Both the position numbers and the translations under genes were made by a program. Below, in pieces: positions 6,225 to 13,853 of a DNA stretch of 16,176 bases. Below the pieces are notes generated by a model. The model searched no databases, was not told the DNA's origin, and worked only from the letters and a program-made list of their open reading frames with translations. Every line of letters starts with the position of its first letter. Position 1 is the stretch's first letter. This stretch comes from Prevotellaceae bacterium (GTDB lineage: Bacteria > Bacteroidota > Bacteroidia > Bacteroidales > UBA932). The stretch is from positions 1 to 16,176 of the forward strand of contig JAITSM010000143.1 in the NCBI GenBank assembly GCA_031287815.1, written 5' to 3'.

Positions 6225-6335
6225 TTGCTCTCTCAAAACTCTACATGAACATTTAAGGTGCACACCCACCACAACAGAGGTTAGACTTCTGCAGCGGGTG
6301 TGCGCCTGCGCTTATTTATTAGAGAGAGAGTGCAA
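6225..6335 (+). ncRNA. Structured RNA candidate with 6S-like architecture
   Basis: A closing stem TTG-CTCTCTC (6225-6234) with GAGAGAG-tg-CAA (6324-6335) encloses a large bubble (22 nt left, about 17 nt right). Above it is an 11-bp GC-rich stem GGTGCACACCC/GGGTGTGCGCC (6257-6267 with 6296-6306, one wobble), then an asymmetric internal loop, then a terminal hairpin CAGAGG-ttaga-CTTCTG (6275-6291). Stem, open bubble, stem is the layout of 6S RNA, which mimics an open promoter to bind RNA polymerase. At about 110 nt it is shorter than typical 6S RNA. A cis-regulatory leader for the short ORF or for the YfhO gene is the alternative. The fold is seen; the identity is inferred. Confidence 0.4.
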
Positions 6336-6357
6336 AAATACAAAAAAATATAATATT

Positions 6358-6480
6358 ATGAAATTAAAATTATCATGGCTGAAATTTCAACAGTTTTTAT
6401 TGCGCATAACGGTGCATGAACACAGCGCACAGTGGGTACAACTATTGTGGGCGGCGCTGGAGAAAATCTTTAAATTTTAA
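6358..6480 (+). CDS. Possible small protein (40 residues)
   Basis: A 40-codon ORF (starts MKLKLSWLKFQQF, ends ALEKIFKF) begins 22 nt after the folded RNA and ends 57 nt before the YfhO gene. It has several basic residues and four tryptophans or paired leucines (VQLLWAALEKIF), compatible with an amphipathic helix. The stretch before its ATG is A-rich (aaaaaaatataatatt), the usual weak initiation context in this phylum. A longer reading from 6298 would start inside the RNA stem and is less likely. No family is recognised, so this could be a real short peptide, a leader peptide or chance. Confidence 0.3.
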   Translation: MKLKLSWLKFQQFLLRITVHEHSAQWVQLLWAALEKIFKF

Positions 6481-6500
6481 ATCTTCTCTAAATCTTTTCT

Positions 6501-6508
6501 TATCTTTG
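6501..6508 (+). promoter_or_regulatory. Promoter -7 box for the polysaccharide operon
   Basis: TATCTTTG matches TAnnTTTG and lies 30 nt before the ATG at 6538, giving a leader of about 23 nt. The -33 element is only T/A-rich (near 6475-6481). This would drive the four overlapping genes from 6538 to 11530. Confidence 0.5.
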
Positions 6509-6537
6509 TACGCAATCTTGAAACCTTTAGATAAGAT

Positions 6538-9042
6538 ATGAAAAAGATGTTAAAACAACTCCGCCCGTACCTTGTAGCTATTGGCGCATTTTACCTGATT
6601 TCGATAGGGTATTTTATGCCGGCGCTGTTTGAAAATAAACAATTGCACCAAAACGACGTCCGGCAGGGGGTAAGCATGGGGCAGGACGTCGCGCAGCACG
6701 CCAAAGAAAATAACGGCGAACGAAGCCTCTGGGGAAGCCGCATGTTTTCGGGCATGCCTACTTACCAGATTGCGCCGGGTTATCCCTCTTCGTCGGAGTT
6801 AAAGTGCGTGCGGCGGGCTTTTGAAGGGTGGCTGCCGTCGCCGGCGAATCATCTTTTTGCTTACATGCTCGGCTTTTTTATTTTGCTGCTGGCGTTGCGG
6901 GTCAATCCTTATATAGCGATCGTGGGGGCGATTGCGTACGGGTTTTCGTCGTACTTTTTAATAATTATCGAGGCGGGGCATATCTGGAAAGTGTGGGTGC
7001 TGGAGCTTGTGCCGCCCACGCTGGCAGGGATTATCTGGATTTATAGCGGCCGCTGGCGGCTCGGCGGGGCGTTTACCGCCCTGTTTTTTGCCCTGCAATT
7101 ATTTTCCAACCACCTCCAGATGACTTATTATTTCCTGCTTTTTGCAGGGCTGTTTATCCTTTGCCGTTTAGTTTATGACTGGAAGAAAAACCAGCTGCTG
7201 CATTTCCTGAAATCCTGCGGCGTGTTGCTGGCGGCTGCGCTTTTAAGCGCGGGCGCGAATGCCACCAATCTTGTGCTGTCTGCCAAATACAGCGGGCAAA
7301 CTATCCGGGGCGGCTCGGAACTGAGCGCTAATGCAGGCAACCGTACCGGCGGGCTCGACCGCGATTATGTGACGCAATGGAGCTACGGCGTCGGCGAAAC
7401 GTTTACGCTGCTTATCCCGAACACTAAGGGCGGCGCGTCCGATCCGGTGGGCTATTCGCTCAAAAACGGGCAATGGCAGCGCGACAGGGATAAAAATAAA
7501 TCGGCGTTGAATACCATCGCCACGCCCGAAGTACGTGAATTTGCGGCGCAGCAAAGCAGTTACTGGGGCGGCCAGCCGGGCACTTCGGGTCCGGTGTATG
7601 CGGGCGCATTCATTTTGCTGCTGTTTGTTTTCGGGCTGTTCGTCGTGCGGGGATACCTGAAATGGGCGCTCCTGTCCGCTACCGTATTGTCTGTCCTGCT
7701 TTCGTGGGGGCACAATTTTATGGGGTTTACCAACCTGTTCCTTGATTATTTCCCGATGTATAACAAGTTCCGCGCGGTGTCGTCCATTCTGGTGGTGGCC
7801 GAGCTGGCAATTCCGCTGCTGGCGATGCTTGCGCTGGCAAAGATGGTGGAAGACCCCCGATTGATAGTAGCCCGGAAAAAAGCGTTTTTTATCAGCCTCA
7901 GCGCTACCGGCGGGCTGGCGTTCCTGTTTATCCTGGCGCCTGCGCTCTTTTTTGATTTTTCTGCGGCAGGCGATGCGGACGCCTTGAAGCCCTATGACCT
8001 CTCGCAAGCCATGCAGGCAAGCATTCTCCGGGATTTGGAGGCGATGCGGATAAGCCTGTTTCGCGCCGACGCTTGGCGAAGCATAATCATTATTATTATC
8101 GGCGCCGCGTTGCTGTGGCTGTACAGCGCAAAGAAAATCAAACAGCCGCTGCTGGTTGGCGCGCTGGCGGCGCTGGTTTTATTCGACCTGGCCAGCGTGG
8201 ATAAACGCTATTTAAACAACCATGATTTTGTACCGAAATCAGCGGCGCAGGTAGCGTGGGAAATGACCGGCGCCGACCGGCAAATACTGGAAGACGCCGA
8301 CCCGAACTACCGTGTGCTCAACCTTGACGTGTCGCCGTTTCAGGATGCCGGCACTTCATATTATCACAAATCTATCGGCGGGTATCACGGGGCAAAGCTG
8401 CGCCGCTACCAGGAGTTGATAGACCGTTATCTGGGCAGGATGGACATGGGCGTCCTCCACATGCTCAACACGCGTTATTTTATTATTCCCGGCGAAAATG
8501 ACAACCAGCCGCGCGCGCAGCGCAATCCCGAAGCCTTTGGCCATGCGTGGTTCATCGACAGCCTGAAAATCGTCGGGAACGCCGACGAAGAACTCGCCGC
8601 TCTCGGCGAAGTGGATTTAAAAACCACCGCCGTGGTGGATACCCGCTTCGGCGACCAGCTGGAAGGCTTTGCGCCGCAACGCGACGAAACGGCACAGATA
8701 GCGCTCGTGGATTATAAAATCAACGCTATTCAATATAAATCCAAAGCCGGCAGCGAGCAGGTAGCGGTGTTTTCCGAAATCTACTACAATGACGGCCTCA
8801 CGGCATGGGAAGCCTTTATTGACGGGAAGCCCGCGCCGCATTTCCGCGCCAACTATGTATTGCGCGCCTTGCGCGTGCCCGCCGGCGAACACACGGTGGA
8901 ATTCGTGTTCAAGCCTAAAGCCTACACGCGGCTGGAAACGGCGTCGGCAGCCTCGCTCATTATATTGCTGCTGGCCTTTGTGGCGGTTGCGGGATGGGAA
9001 ATAAAACGGAACATTTATGAATATCATCCAACGAAATCTTAG
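6538..9042 (+). CDS. YfhO-family integral membrane protein
   Basis: 834 residues, a usual size for Bacteroidota YfhO-type proteins (GT-C-like membrane glycosyltransferase fold). An N-terminal membrane segment (~10-30) is followed by an extracytoplasmic loop with LWGSRMFSGMPTYQIAPG. About ten or more hydrophobic segments follow (for example FAYMLGFFILLLAL, FFALQLFSNHLQMTYYFLLFAGLFIL, SIIIIIIGAALLWLY). Then comes a soluble region (~560-800) with YYHKSIGGYHGAKLRRYQELIDR and a last membrane helix (SLIILLLAFVAVAGW). YfhO of Bacillus is linked to glycosylation of lipoteichoic acid; here a role in lipid-linked sugar transfer onto a surface polymer is inferred from family and neighbours. It overlaps the next gene by 26 bp, so the two are translationally coupled. 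Confidence 0.9.
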   Translation: MKKMLKQLRPYLVAIGAFYLISIGYFMPALFENKQLHQNDVRQGVSMGQDVAQHAKENNGERSLWGSRMFSGMPTYQIAPGYPSSSELKCVRRAFEGWLPSPANHLFAYMLGFFILLLALRVNPYIAIVGAIAYGFSSYFLIIIEAGHIWKVWVLELVPPTLAGIIWIYSGRWRLGGAFTALFFALQLFSNHLQMTYYFLLFAGLFILCRLVYDWKKNQLLHFLKSCGVLLAAALLSAGANATNLVLSAKYSGQTIRGGSELSANAGNRTGGLDRDYVTQWSYGVGETFTLLIPNTKGGASDPVGYSLKNGQWQRDRDKNKSALNTIATPEVREFAAQQSSYWGGQPGTSGPVYAGAFILLLFVFGLFVVRGYLKWALLSATVLSVLLSWGHNFMGFTNLFLDYFPMYNKFRAVSSILVVAELAIPLLAMLALAKMVEDPRLIVARKKAFFISLSATGGLAFLFILAPALFFDFSAAGDADALKPYDLSQAMQASILRDLEAMRISLFRADAWRSIIIIIIGAALLWLYSAKKIKQPLLVGALAALVLFDLASVDKRYLNNHDFVPKSAAQVAWEMTGADRQILEDADPNYRVLNLDVSPFQDAGTSYYHKSIGGYHGAKLRRYQELIDRYLGRMDMGVLHMLNTRYFIIPGENDNQPRAQRNPEAFGHAWFIDSLKIVGNADEELAALGEVDLKTTAVVDTRFGDQLEGFAPQRDETAQIALVDYKINAIQYKSKAGSEQVAVFSEIYYNDGLTAWEAFIDGKPAPHFRANYVLRALRVPAGEHTVEFVFKPKAYTRLETASAASLIILLLAFVAVAGWEIKRNIYEYHPTKS

Positions 9043-9772
9043 GCGCCTGCCGGAATTTTACCGGCGTTACGGATGGAAAGGCGTTACATTTGTTTTCCGG
9101 CAAAAATGGACAAAAAAACCGCTTATACGATTTAATTATCCAAAAGCATTTCGTTATCCTGTTTATGTGCGCAAAGGCACTTCCGATTTTCCGGTATTTG
9201 AAAGCGTGCTGGTGCAACATTGCTACGATATAGATTACGGATGTTCGCCGGAAATAATTTTCGATTGCGGCGCTAACATTGGGTTGACTACGGTTTTTTA
9301 CGCCAACCGCTTTCCCGAAGCTAAAATTATTGCCGTAGAACCGGAAGCAGCAAACTTTGAATTACTGAAAAAAAATACATCTTCTTATCCGAATGTCCGC
9401 TTGTACCAAGCCGGTTTGTGGAATAAAACAACCAGCTTGAAAATCGAAGATCGTGGATACGGCGCTTGGGGATTTATGGTAAGTGAAACGCCGGAGGGCT
9501 CGCCGGGAGCGATAAAAGCCCTATCCATCCCGGAATTGATGCAGCAACAGCCATGCGAAAAGATAGACATACTGAAAATAGATATTGAAGGCTCGGAGAA
9601 AGAACTGTTCGAAAGTAATTACGACGCGTGGCTGCCGAAAGTAAAAACGCTGGTCATCGAACTCCACGACCGGATGCGGGAAGGCGCGGCATTGTCGTTT
9701 TTCAAAGCGCTAACAAAATATAATTTCAGGTTAGCCGTAAAAGGCGAGAATATAATTTGTTTTCTTAAATGA
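9017..9772 (+). CDS. FkbM-family SAM-dependent methyltransferase
   Basis: 251 residues. Motif I is FDCGANIGL (82-90), followed by the acidic ribose-binding loop AVEPE (106-110), then KIDILKIDIEGSE (~182-194) and a late LVIELHD strand: the FkbM class I methyltransferase pattern. These enzymes O-methylate sugars or other small acceptors. In this operon a methyl cap or decoration on a surface glycan residue is the likely role. The start lies inside the end of the YfhO gene, and the stop TGA overlaps the next ATG (ATGA). Cytoplasmic; no signal peptide or membrane helix. Confidence 0.93.
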   Translation: MNIIQRNLRRLPEFYRRYGWKGVTFVFRQKWTKKPLIRFNYPKAFRYPVYVRKGTSDFPVFESVLVQHCYDIDYGCSPEIIFDCGANIGLTTVFYANRFPEAKIIAVEPEAANFELLKKNTSSYPNVRLYQAGLWNKTTSLKIEDRGYGAWGFMVSETPEGSPGAIKALSIPELMQQQPCEKIDILKIDIEGSEKELFESNYDAWLPKVKTLVIELHDRMREGAALSFFKALTKYNFRLAVKGENIICFLK

Positions 9773-10608
9773 TGAAAGTAGCCTATCTTATCCTTGCCCA
9801 CGCCCGGCCGGCCATGCTAAAAGAATTGGTGGCCGCCATCAACAAGCCCCAAGAGATGATTTTTGTGCATATCGACCAGAAAGCCGAAATGCGTCCTTTT
9901 GAAGAACTGCTGTCGGGGCAATGCACGTTTATCAAGCAACGGGAACGCATTTCGTGGGGAACGTTTTCCATCGTCCGGGCAACGCTTAATCTCATACAGG
10001 CGGCGCTTTCCGGCGGCGGACAGTTCGATTATTATTGCCTGCTCAGCGGATGCGATTATCCCGTTAAATCCATTCCTGCGTTTGAAGCCTGCCTTGCCGC
10101 TCATTCGGGCAATGAATATATACGCTGCCGCGATATGGCCGGGCTGCCCCCGAAATTCAAAAAACGCTACACCGGCCTGTTCCTTTTCGAAAATAAAAAA
10201 CTAAACTTCGGCATCACTAAAATCCAACGGCTGTTTTACAAGCGGAAACCTTATCAAAATAAGCCCCTGTTCTACGGCTCGCAGTGGTGGACGCTGACCG
10301 GCGAATGTATAAAATATATCATGGGCTTCATCGCAACGCACCCCGATTACCTGAGGTATTTCAAATATACTCATATTCCCGACGAAATGTTTTTTCAAAC
10401 AATCATCGCCCATTCGCCGTTTTCGGACAAGGTACAAAATGATAATTTACGTTGTATCGAGTTTGAAGGAAAGACGCCGCATCCCAAAGTATGGAGAATG
10501 GCCGACAAGGAAACGCTGATTCAGTCGCCGGCGTATTTTGCCCGCAAATTTGATTTGTCGATAGACAGCGGCATTGTTGAATTTCTAAAGCGCCGGAACA
10601 ATGAATAA
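9769..10608 (+). CDS. GT14-type (core-2/I-branching) glycosyltransferase
   Basis: 279 residues beginning MMKVAYLILAHARPAML; two adjacent ATGs (9769, 9772) are both possible starts. Family markers are VHIDQKAE (~33-40), a WGTFSIVRATLNLI helix (63-76), YYCLLSGCDYPVKS (~88-101), FYGSQWWTLTGECIKYI and the HIPDEMFFQT stretch carrying the probable catalytic acid. This is the PF02485 family, whose eukaryotic members add beta-1,6-GlcNAc; bacterial members appear in capsule and LPS loci and act on unknown acceptors. It overlaps its neighbours by 4 and 8 bp, a tight operon arrangement. Confidence 0.92.
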   Translation: MMKVAYLILAHARPAMLKELVAAINKPQEMIFVHIDQKAEMRPFEELLSGQCTFIKQRERISWGTFSIVRATLNLIQAALSGGGQFDYYCLLSGCDYPVKSIPAFEACLAAHSGNEYIRCRDMAGLPPKFKKRYTGLFLFENKKLNFGITKIQRLFYKRKPYQNKPLFYGSQWWTLTGECIKYIMGFIATHPDYLRYFKYTHIPDEMFFQTIIAHSPFSDKVQNDNLRCIEFEGKTPHPKVWRMADKETLIQSPAYFARKFDLSIDSGIVEFLKRRNNE

Positions 10609-11530
10609 CCCGCAATTATCGGTAATTATTTGCACCTACAACCGTAGCGACTGTATCCTCGACGCCCTGCACAGCCTTGTGCAACAAACCCTGCCGCGCA
10701 ACCTTTTTGAGGTGTTGCTCGTCAACAACAACAGCGCCGACGACACAGCAAGCTTGTGTGAAAATTTCGCACAGGATATACCCGGTTTTAATTACCGCTA
10801 TTTACTCGAAACGCAACAGGGGCTTTCACACGCCCGCAATCGCGGCATCAGGGAAGCCGCCGGTGATGTTATTATTTTTATAGATGACGACGCTATTGCC
10901 GAATCCGATTACCTGGAAAGAATGTCCGCCTTTTTTATGCACACGCCCGATGCGGCGGCTTGCGGCGGGCGTATCTATCCCCGCTTTGAAAGCCGCCGCC
11001 CGCGCTGGATGTCGCACTTCCTGCTGCCCCTTACCTCCTCGATAGACTGGGGAAACAGCATAAAAATTTTTCACAACCGGCAGTTTCCCATCGGGGCAAA
11101 CATGGCCGTACGAAGCAGTATGTTTAAAAAATACGGATTGTTTAATCCCGGCTTGGGGCGCAAGGGGAATAACCTGGACGGCGGAGAAGAAAAAGACTTT
11201 TTTTACCGGCTGGCGTCCGCCGGAGAAAAAATCTACTATGTGCCCGACGCCATTGTTCATCACTACGTCCCCAGCCGCCGGCTTACCTTTGATTTCTTCC
11301 GGCGGCAATCCATAGGCATTGGCAAAAGCGAACGTATCCGTGCGAAAAGCCTGTCGCCAACAGAATACTTTAAAAGCCTCCTTCGCGAAGGGTTGAAATG
11401 GGGCGCGAGCACCGTACTGTTTATATTTTATTTTCTCACGCTACGTCCCGCAAAAGCCTTCCGGTTGCTGGCGTTCCGCTGGTATGTGAGCAAAGGGTTA
11501 TTTAGCGTGAACCGGTGCAGGGAAGCCTGA
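10601..11530 (+). CDS. Family 2 glycosyltransferase
   Basis: 309 residues with a GT-A fold: LSVIICTYNR at the start, VNNNSADDT (~41-49) for nucleotide binding, FIDDDA (93-98) as the metal-binding DxD-like triad, GRIYPRFESRRPRW, IGANMAVRSSMF for acceptor positioning, and GGEEKDFFYRL (~194-204) with the catalytic acidic residues. A C-terminal hydrophobic stretch (TVLFIFYFLTL) may dock at the membrane. The last gene of the plus-strand operon, it probably adds one sugar to a lipid-linked glycan. The stop at 11530 is followed within 10 bp by repeat sequence, and the next gene converges from the other strand. Confidence 0.93.
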   Translation: MNNPQLSVIICTYNRSDCILDALHSLVQQTLPRNLFEVLLVNNNSADDTASLCENFAQDIPGFNYRYLLETQQGLSHARNRGIREAAGDVIIFIDDDAIAESDYLERMSAFFMHTPDAAACGGRIYPRFESRRPRWMSHFLLPLTSSIDWGNSIKIFHNRQFPIGANMAVRSSMFKKYGLFNPGLGRKGNNLDGGEEKDFFYRLASAGEKIYYVPDAIVHHYVPSRRLTFDFFRRQSIGIGKSERIRAKSLSPTEYFKSLLREGLKWGASTVLFIFYFLTLRPAKAFRLLAFRWYVSKGLFSVNRCREA

Positions 11531-11537
11531 GAATAAA

Positions 11538-11618
11538 AAATGGAGAATGAAAAAAAATGGAGAATGAAGGATGCCGGCGTTAGCCCATTCTCTATTCTCC
11601 ATTCTCCATTCTCCATTT
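11538..11618 (-). terminator. Repeat-derived hairpin between convergent genes
   Basis: AAATGGAGAATG (11555-11566; a second partial copy at 11538-11549) pairs perfectly over 12 bp with CATTCTCCATTT (11607-11618), around the hub variant GCCGGCGTTAGCC (11573-11585). Read on the minus strand, the stem is followed by a run of seven U (11554-11548), so it has terminator form for the mqnE/ligase/GT2 transcript. The stop codon of that GT2 is inside the loop. It appears to be built entirely from the genome's ggagaat repeat family. On the plus strand the U-run is only three bases. Confidence 0.45.
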
Positions 11619-12356
11619 AAGAAGCATCCGGTACTTTTTATACGTGGAGGAGGCAATCACCCGGCTGATGGTGAAGCCGGCCTTGCCGTCGAGAAACCCT
11701 GCCTTAATGAAGTAGCTCCGCACAAAAGCCCAGCCGGTTTTTAATAACAGCATCCCCCAATTGATTGTTTTCCCCTGCTCAAACATCGACTGGGCGGAAA
11801 GGGCAGCAAAGCGTCCGGACTGGCAATAGAACTCATCAAGGGTGGCAAAGGAATAATGCAGGATGGCGCCCGGCGCCCGTTTTACTTTAGCGCCTGTATG
11901 CATAATCACCCTGTCATGCGGGTTTATTCCGCCAAACTGCCCCCTGCGCTTATCAAACAGGCGCAGTTTATAATCGGGATACCAGCTGCCGTGTTTCACA
12001 GGCCTGTTGCCTAAAAAGGTGGTACGCGTAAAGAAATACCCGTCCGCCCGCCGGTTGTTCTTTATATTCAAAATGGTTTGACGCAGTTTCTCCGATAAAG
12101 CCTCATCGGCGTCAAGGCTAAGCACGATATCGTAAGCAGCCTTATTCAACGCCCAATTTTTTTGTTTAACGTAGCTTTCAAAAGCATGTTCGAAATACCG
12201 CACCTTATACTGCCGGCATACCTCCTCCGTAGCGTCGGTGGAGAAAGAGTCTACCACCACCACTTCGTCGGCAATGCCCTCCAGCGATTGCAGGCAACGG
12301 CGAATATTTCGCTCTTCGTTAAATGTAATAATGACTGCTGAAATCTTTTGCATCAT
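11592..12356 (-). CDS. Family 2 glycosyltransferase, WaaE/KdtX-like
   Basis: 254 residues (start at 12356, or at the adjacent ATG 12353). SAVIITFNEERNI (6-18), VVVDSFSTDAT (33-43), FESYVKQKNWAL and LSLDADEAL (79-87, the DxD motif) match the WaaE/KdtX branch of GT2, which transfers a hexose to the inner core of LPS in other bacteria. Conserved downstream blocks are FLGNRPVKHGSWYPD-YKLRLFDK and GGINPHDRV. The natural C-terminus is near KKYRMLLKW; the last residues (RMENGE) are encoded by the ggagaat repeat, which also supplies the stop. It starts 15 bp after the ligase gene ends, so the two are probably co-transcribed. Confidence 0.92.
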   Translation of the reverse strand: MMQKISAVIITFNEERNIRRCLQSLEGIADEVVVVDSFSTDATEEVCRQYKVRYFEHAFESYVKQKNWALNKAAYDIVLSLDADEALSEKLRQTILNIKNNRRADGYFFTRTTFLGNRPVKHGSWYPDYKLRLFDKRRGQFGGINPHDRVIMHTGAKVKRAPGAILHYSFATLDEFYCQSGRFAALSAQSMFEQGKTINWGMLLLKTGWAFVRSYFIKAGFLDGKAGFTISRVIASSTYKKYRMLLKWRMENGE

Positions 12357-12370
12357 CGTTAGTCGGGGGA

Positions 12371-12432
12371 GTTAAGAACTAAGCGTTGGCTGGCGCCAGC
12401 AACCTGAAACGTTAAAGCTGAAACCTGAAACC
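12371..12432. repeat. Heptamer repeat with perfect palindromic hub at the 3' end of the ligase gene
   Basis: From 12401 the sequence reads in 7-bp words (cctgaaa, cgttaaa, gctgaaa, cctgaaa, ccataaa). It adjoins the hub GCTGGCGCCAGC (12389-12400, a perfect 12-nt palindrome) and ttaagaactaagcg, a module also present at 1-23. It encodes the last ~20 residues of the ligase-type protein (FNVSGCWRQPTLSS) and its stop codon. Confidence 0.8.
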
Positions 12433-13745
12433 ATAAAGAGGGACATAAAAAACAGGAAAAAGTTAATCCCCTTATGCGAGTCAAGGGGCATCTCCGTAAA
12501 CATAAAAACAAACAGCACGAACAGCAACGACAGCCACAGGAAATCCTTCCTGCGAAAAGCCAGCACCAGCAAATACGCCAACGTCGCAAACAACGCCGTT
12601 GCGCCGATAAAGCCAAAGTGCATCACCTCGCCGAGATACTGATTATGCGGATAGCTGAGGGTTTGCCCTATTTTTTCAGACAGTTCGGGCGCGCCGATCA
12701 CGGCGTCCATTCCGCCGGTGCCCGTGCCCAGCAAAGGTTTTTCCTTGATAGAAGCCATCGTAGCTTCCCACAAATGCATGCGCGGAGGGTCTTTAAACCG
12801 TTCGGCAAATTGGCTTCCGAAACCACGCAGCCCAATAACCGCCACTCCGGCTATAAGCAGCAGGCAGCAGGCTATTTTCAGCCGGCAGTTTTTAGTAGAC
12901 AGTAGGCAGTTTTTAGTTTTCAGTAGGCAGTGGCTAACGCCGGAATATTGTATCTGCTGACTGCCGGCTGCCGGCTGCCGACTGCTGACTGCCAAGTGCT
13001 GACTGCCGACTGAAGACTGCCGGCTGCCAGCTGAAGACCGCCAACTGTAAAGCAGCATCAAGAACAGTAATCCCGGGAACAGCACAAACCCGACGCGCGC
13101 GCCGGTAAAAGCCAGCACAGCCGCTTCGGCCACAATCAATGCCACAATTTCCACCATAGAAACAGCGCGGTACCTGCGCCGCAGGTAAACGCTCACCGGA
13201 AGCGCCATCAAATAAATAATGCAAAGAAACGAAGGGTGGTCATAGTTCGTCCACCTATAACCGAAAGGATAACTTTTCGGATGCAGCAGCCATTCCTTGA
13301 TACCCACCGGAACAGTTATACTGTGATAGGCTACGGTAAAAAGCGTAACCACACAAAACAGCAGCGTGAAATGCACGAAAAACGCCAGCACCGTTTTCAG
13401 TATACGTTCATTCAACGGAAGGTATTGGAACAGCAGCGGAAAAAGGATAAACGGCAAGCCCGTATCCACCCACCGCAACCCGTTTTGAGGGTCGTTACTG
13501 AACAGGAGCCATACCACACGCACGGCATACACCGCCAGCCAGCAATAAACAAACGGATGCGGCCGTAACAGCGGCTGTTTCCCGCTGCCTATTCTGTAAA
13601 TTACCAAAGCTGCGCCCACCGCCACCATCAGCACCGTCGCACAAACCACCACGCGGTTGGCAAAATACAATGACGCGGCATACAGGCAAAGTACAGCCGA
13701 TAATAAAAAATCCGTTGTAAGGAAAAAAGGGCGTTGGTTTTTCAT
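12372..13745 (-). CDS. O-antigen ligase / polymerase family membrane protein with repeat insertion
   Basis: 457 residues with about ten to twelve hydrophobic helices. The Wzy_C-type periplasmic region is PPRMHLWEATMASI-KEKPLLGTGTGG (~320-345) and SYPHNQYLGE (~364-373), where R322 and H367 sit at the family's key Arg/His positions. Such proteins join or polymerise glycan onto lipid A core or a protein at the periplasmic face. Residues ~237-290 (SSAGSRQSSVGSQHL onward, Ser/Gln/Cys-rich) are encoded by heptamer repeats, lie between two membrane segments and have no place in the family; the frame stays open. The C-terminus is also repeat-derived. Substrate (O-antigen, capsule or glycoprotein) cannot be told. 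Confidence 0.87.
   Translation of the reverse strand: MKNQRPFFLTTDFLLSAVLCLYAASLYFANRVVVCATVLMVAVGAALVIYRIGSGKQPLLRPHPFVYCWLAVYAVRVVWLLFSNDPQNGLRWVDTGLPFILFPLLFQYLPLNERILKTVLAFFVHFTLLFCVVTLFTVAYHSITVPVGIKEWLLHPKSYPFGYRWTNYDHPSFLCIIYLMALPVSVYLRRRYRAVSMVEIVALIVAEAAVLAFTGARVGFVLFPGLLFLMLLYSWRSSAGSRQSSVGSQHLAVSSRQPAAGSQQIQYSGVSHCLLKTKNCLLSTKNCRLKIACCLLLIAGVAVIGLRGFGSQFAERFKDPPRMHLWEATMASIKEKPLLGTGTGGMDAVIGAPELSEKIGQTLSYPHNQYLGEVMHFGFIGATALFATLAYLLVLAFRRKDFLWLSLLFVLFVFMFTEMPLDSHKGINFFLFFMSLFMVSGFSFNVSGCWRQPTLSS
12876..13045. repeat. Heptamer repeat array inside the ligase coding sequence
   Basis: About 160 bp of 7-bp words of the ctgccgg/ctgccga/ctgctga/ctgaaga and agtaggc/agttttt types, with a GGCTAACGCCGG hub (12932-12943) at the point where the orientation switches from agtaggcag to ctgactgcc. 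The two sides are therefore an inverted pair around the hub. Related words occur at 38-70 and 13775-13803. Confidence 0.8.
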
Positions 13746-13853
13746 GATGTATGATGTATGAATTATGATGTATCTATTGACTGCCTACTGAGAACTGCCT
13801 ACTAACCTCCGGCGCCAGCCCATTCTCCATTCTCCACTCTCCATTCTCCATTA
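13746..13853. repeat. Composite repeat between ligase and mqnE
   Basis: In order: degenerate atgatgt words (13746-13770), ctgcctact words (13778-13804), the hub CTCCGGCGCCAGCC (13807-13820, exact reverse complement of 24-37), then cattctc words to 13853. The left part is the entire spacer before the ligase ATG, so that gene's ribosome-binding region is repeat sequence. The right part encodes the C-terminal tail of MqnE. Confidence 0.8.

Noticed and set aside
7243..8007. 254-codon minus-strand ORF opposite the YfhO gene
   Set aside because: Arg/Gln/Ala-rich low-complexity translation typical of an antisense frame; the plus strand is clearly coding.
10826..11308. 160-codon minus-strand ORF opposite the GT2 gene
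   Set aside because: Shadow of a well-conserved glycosyltransferase frame.
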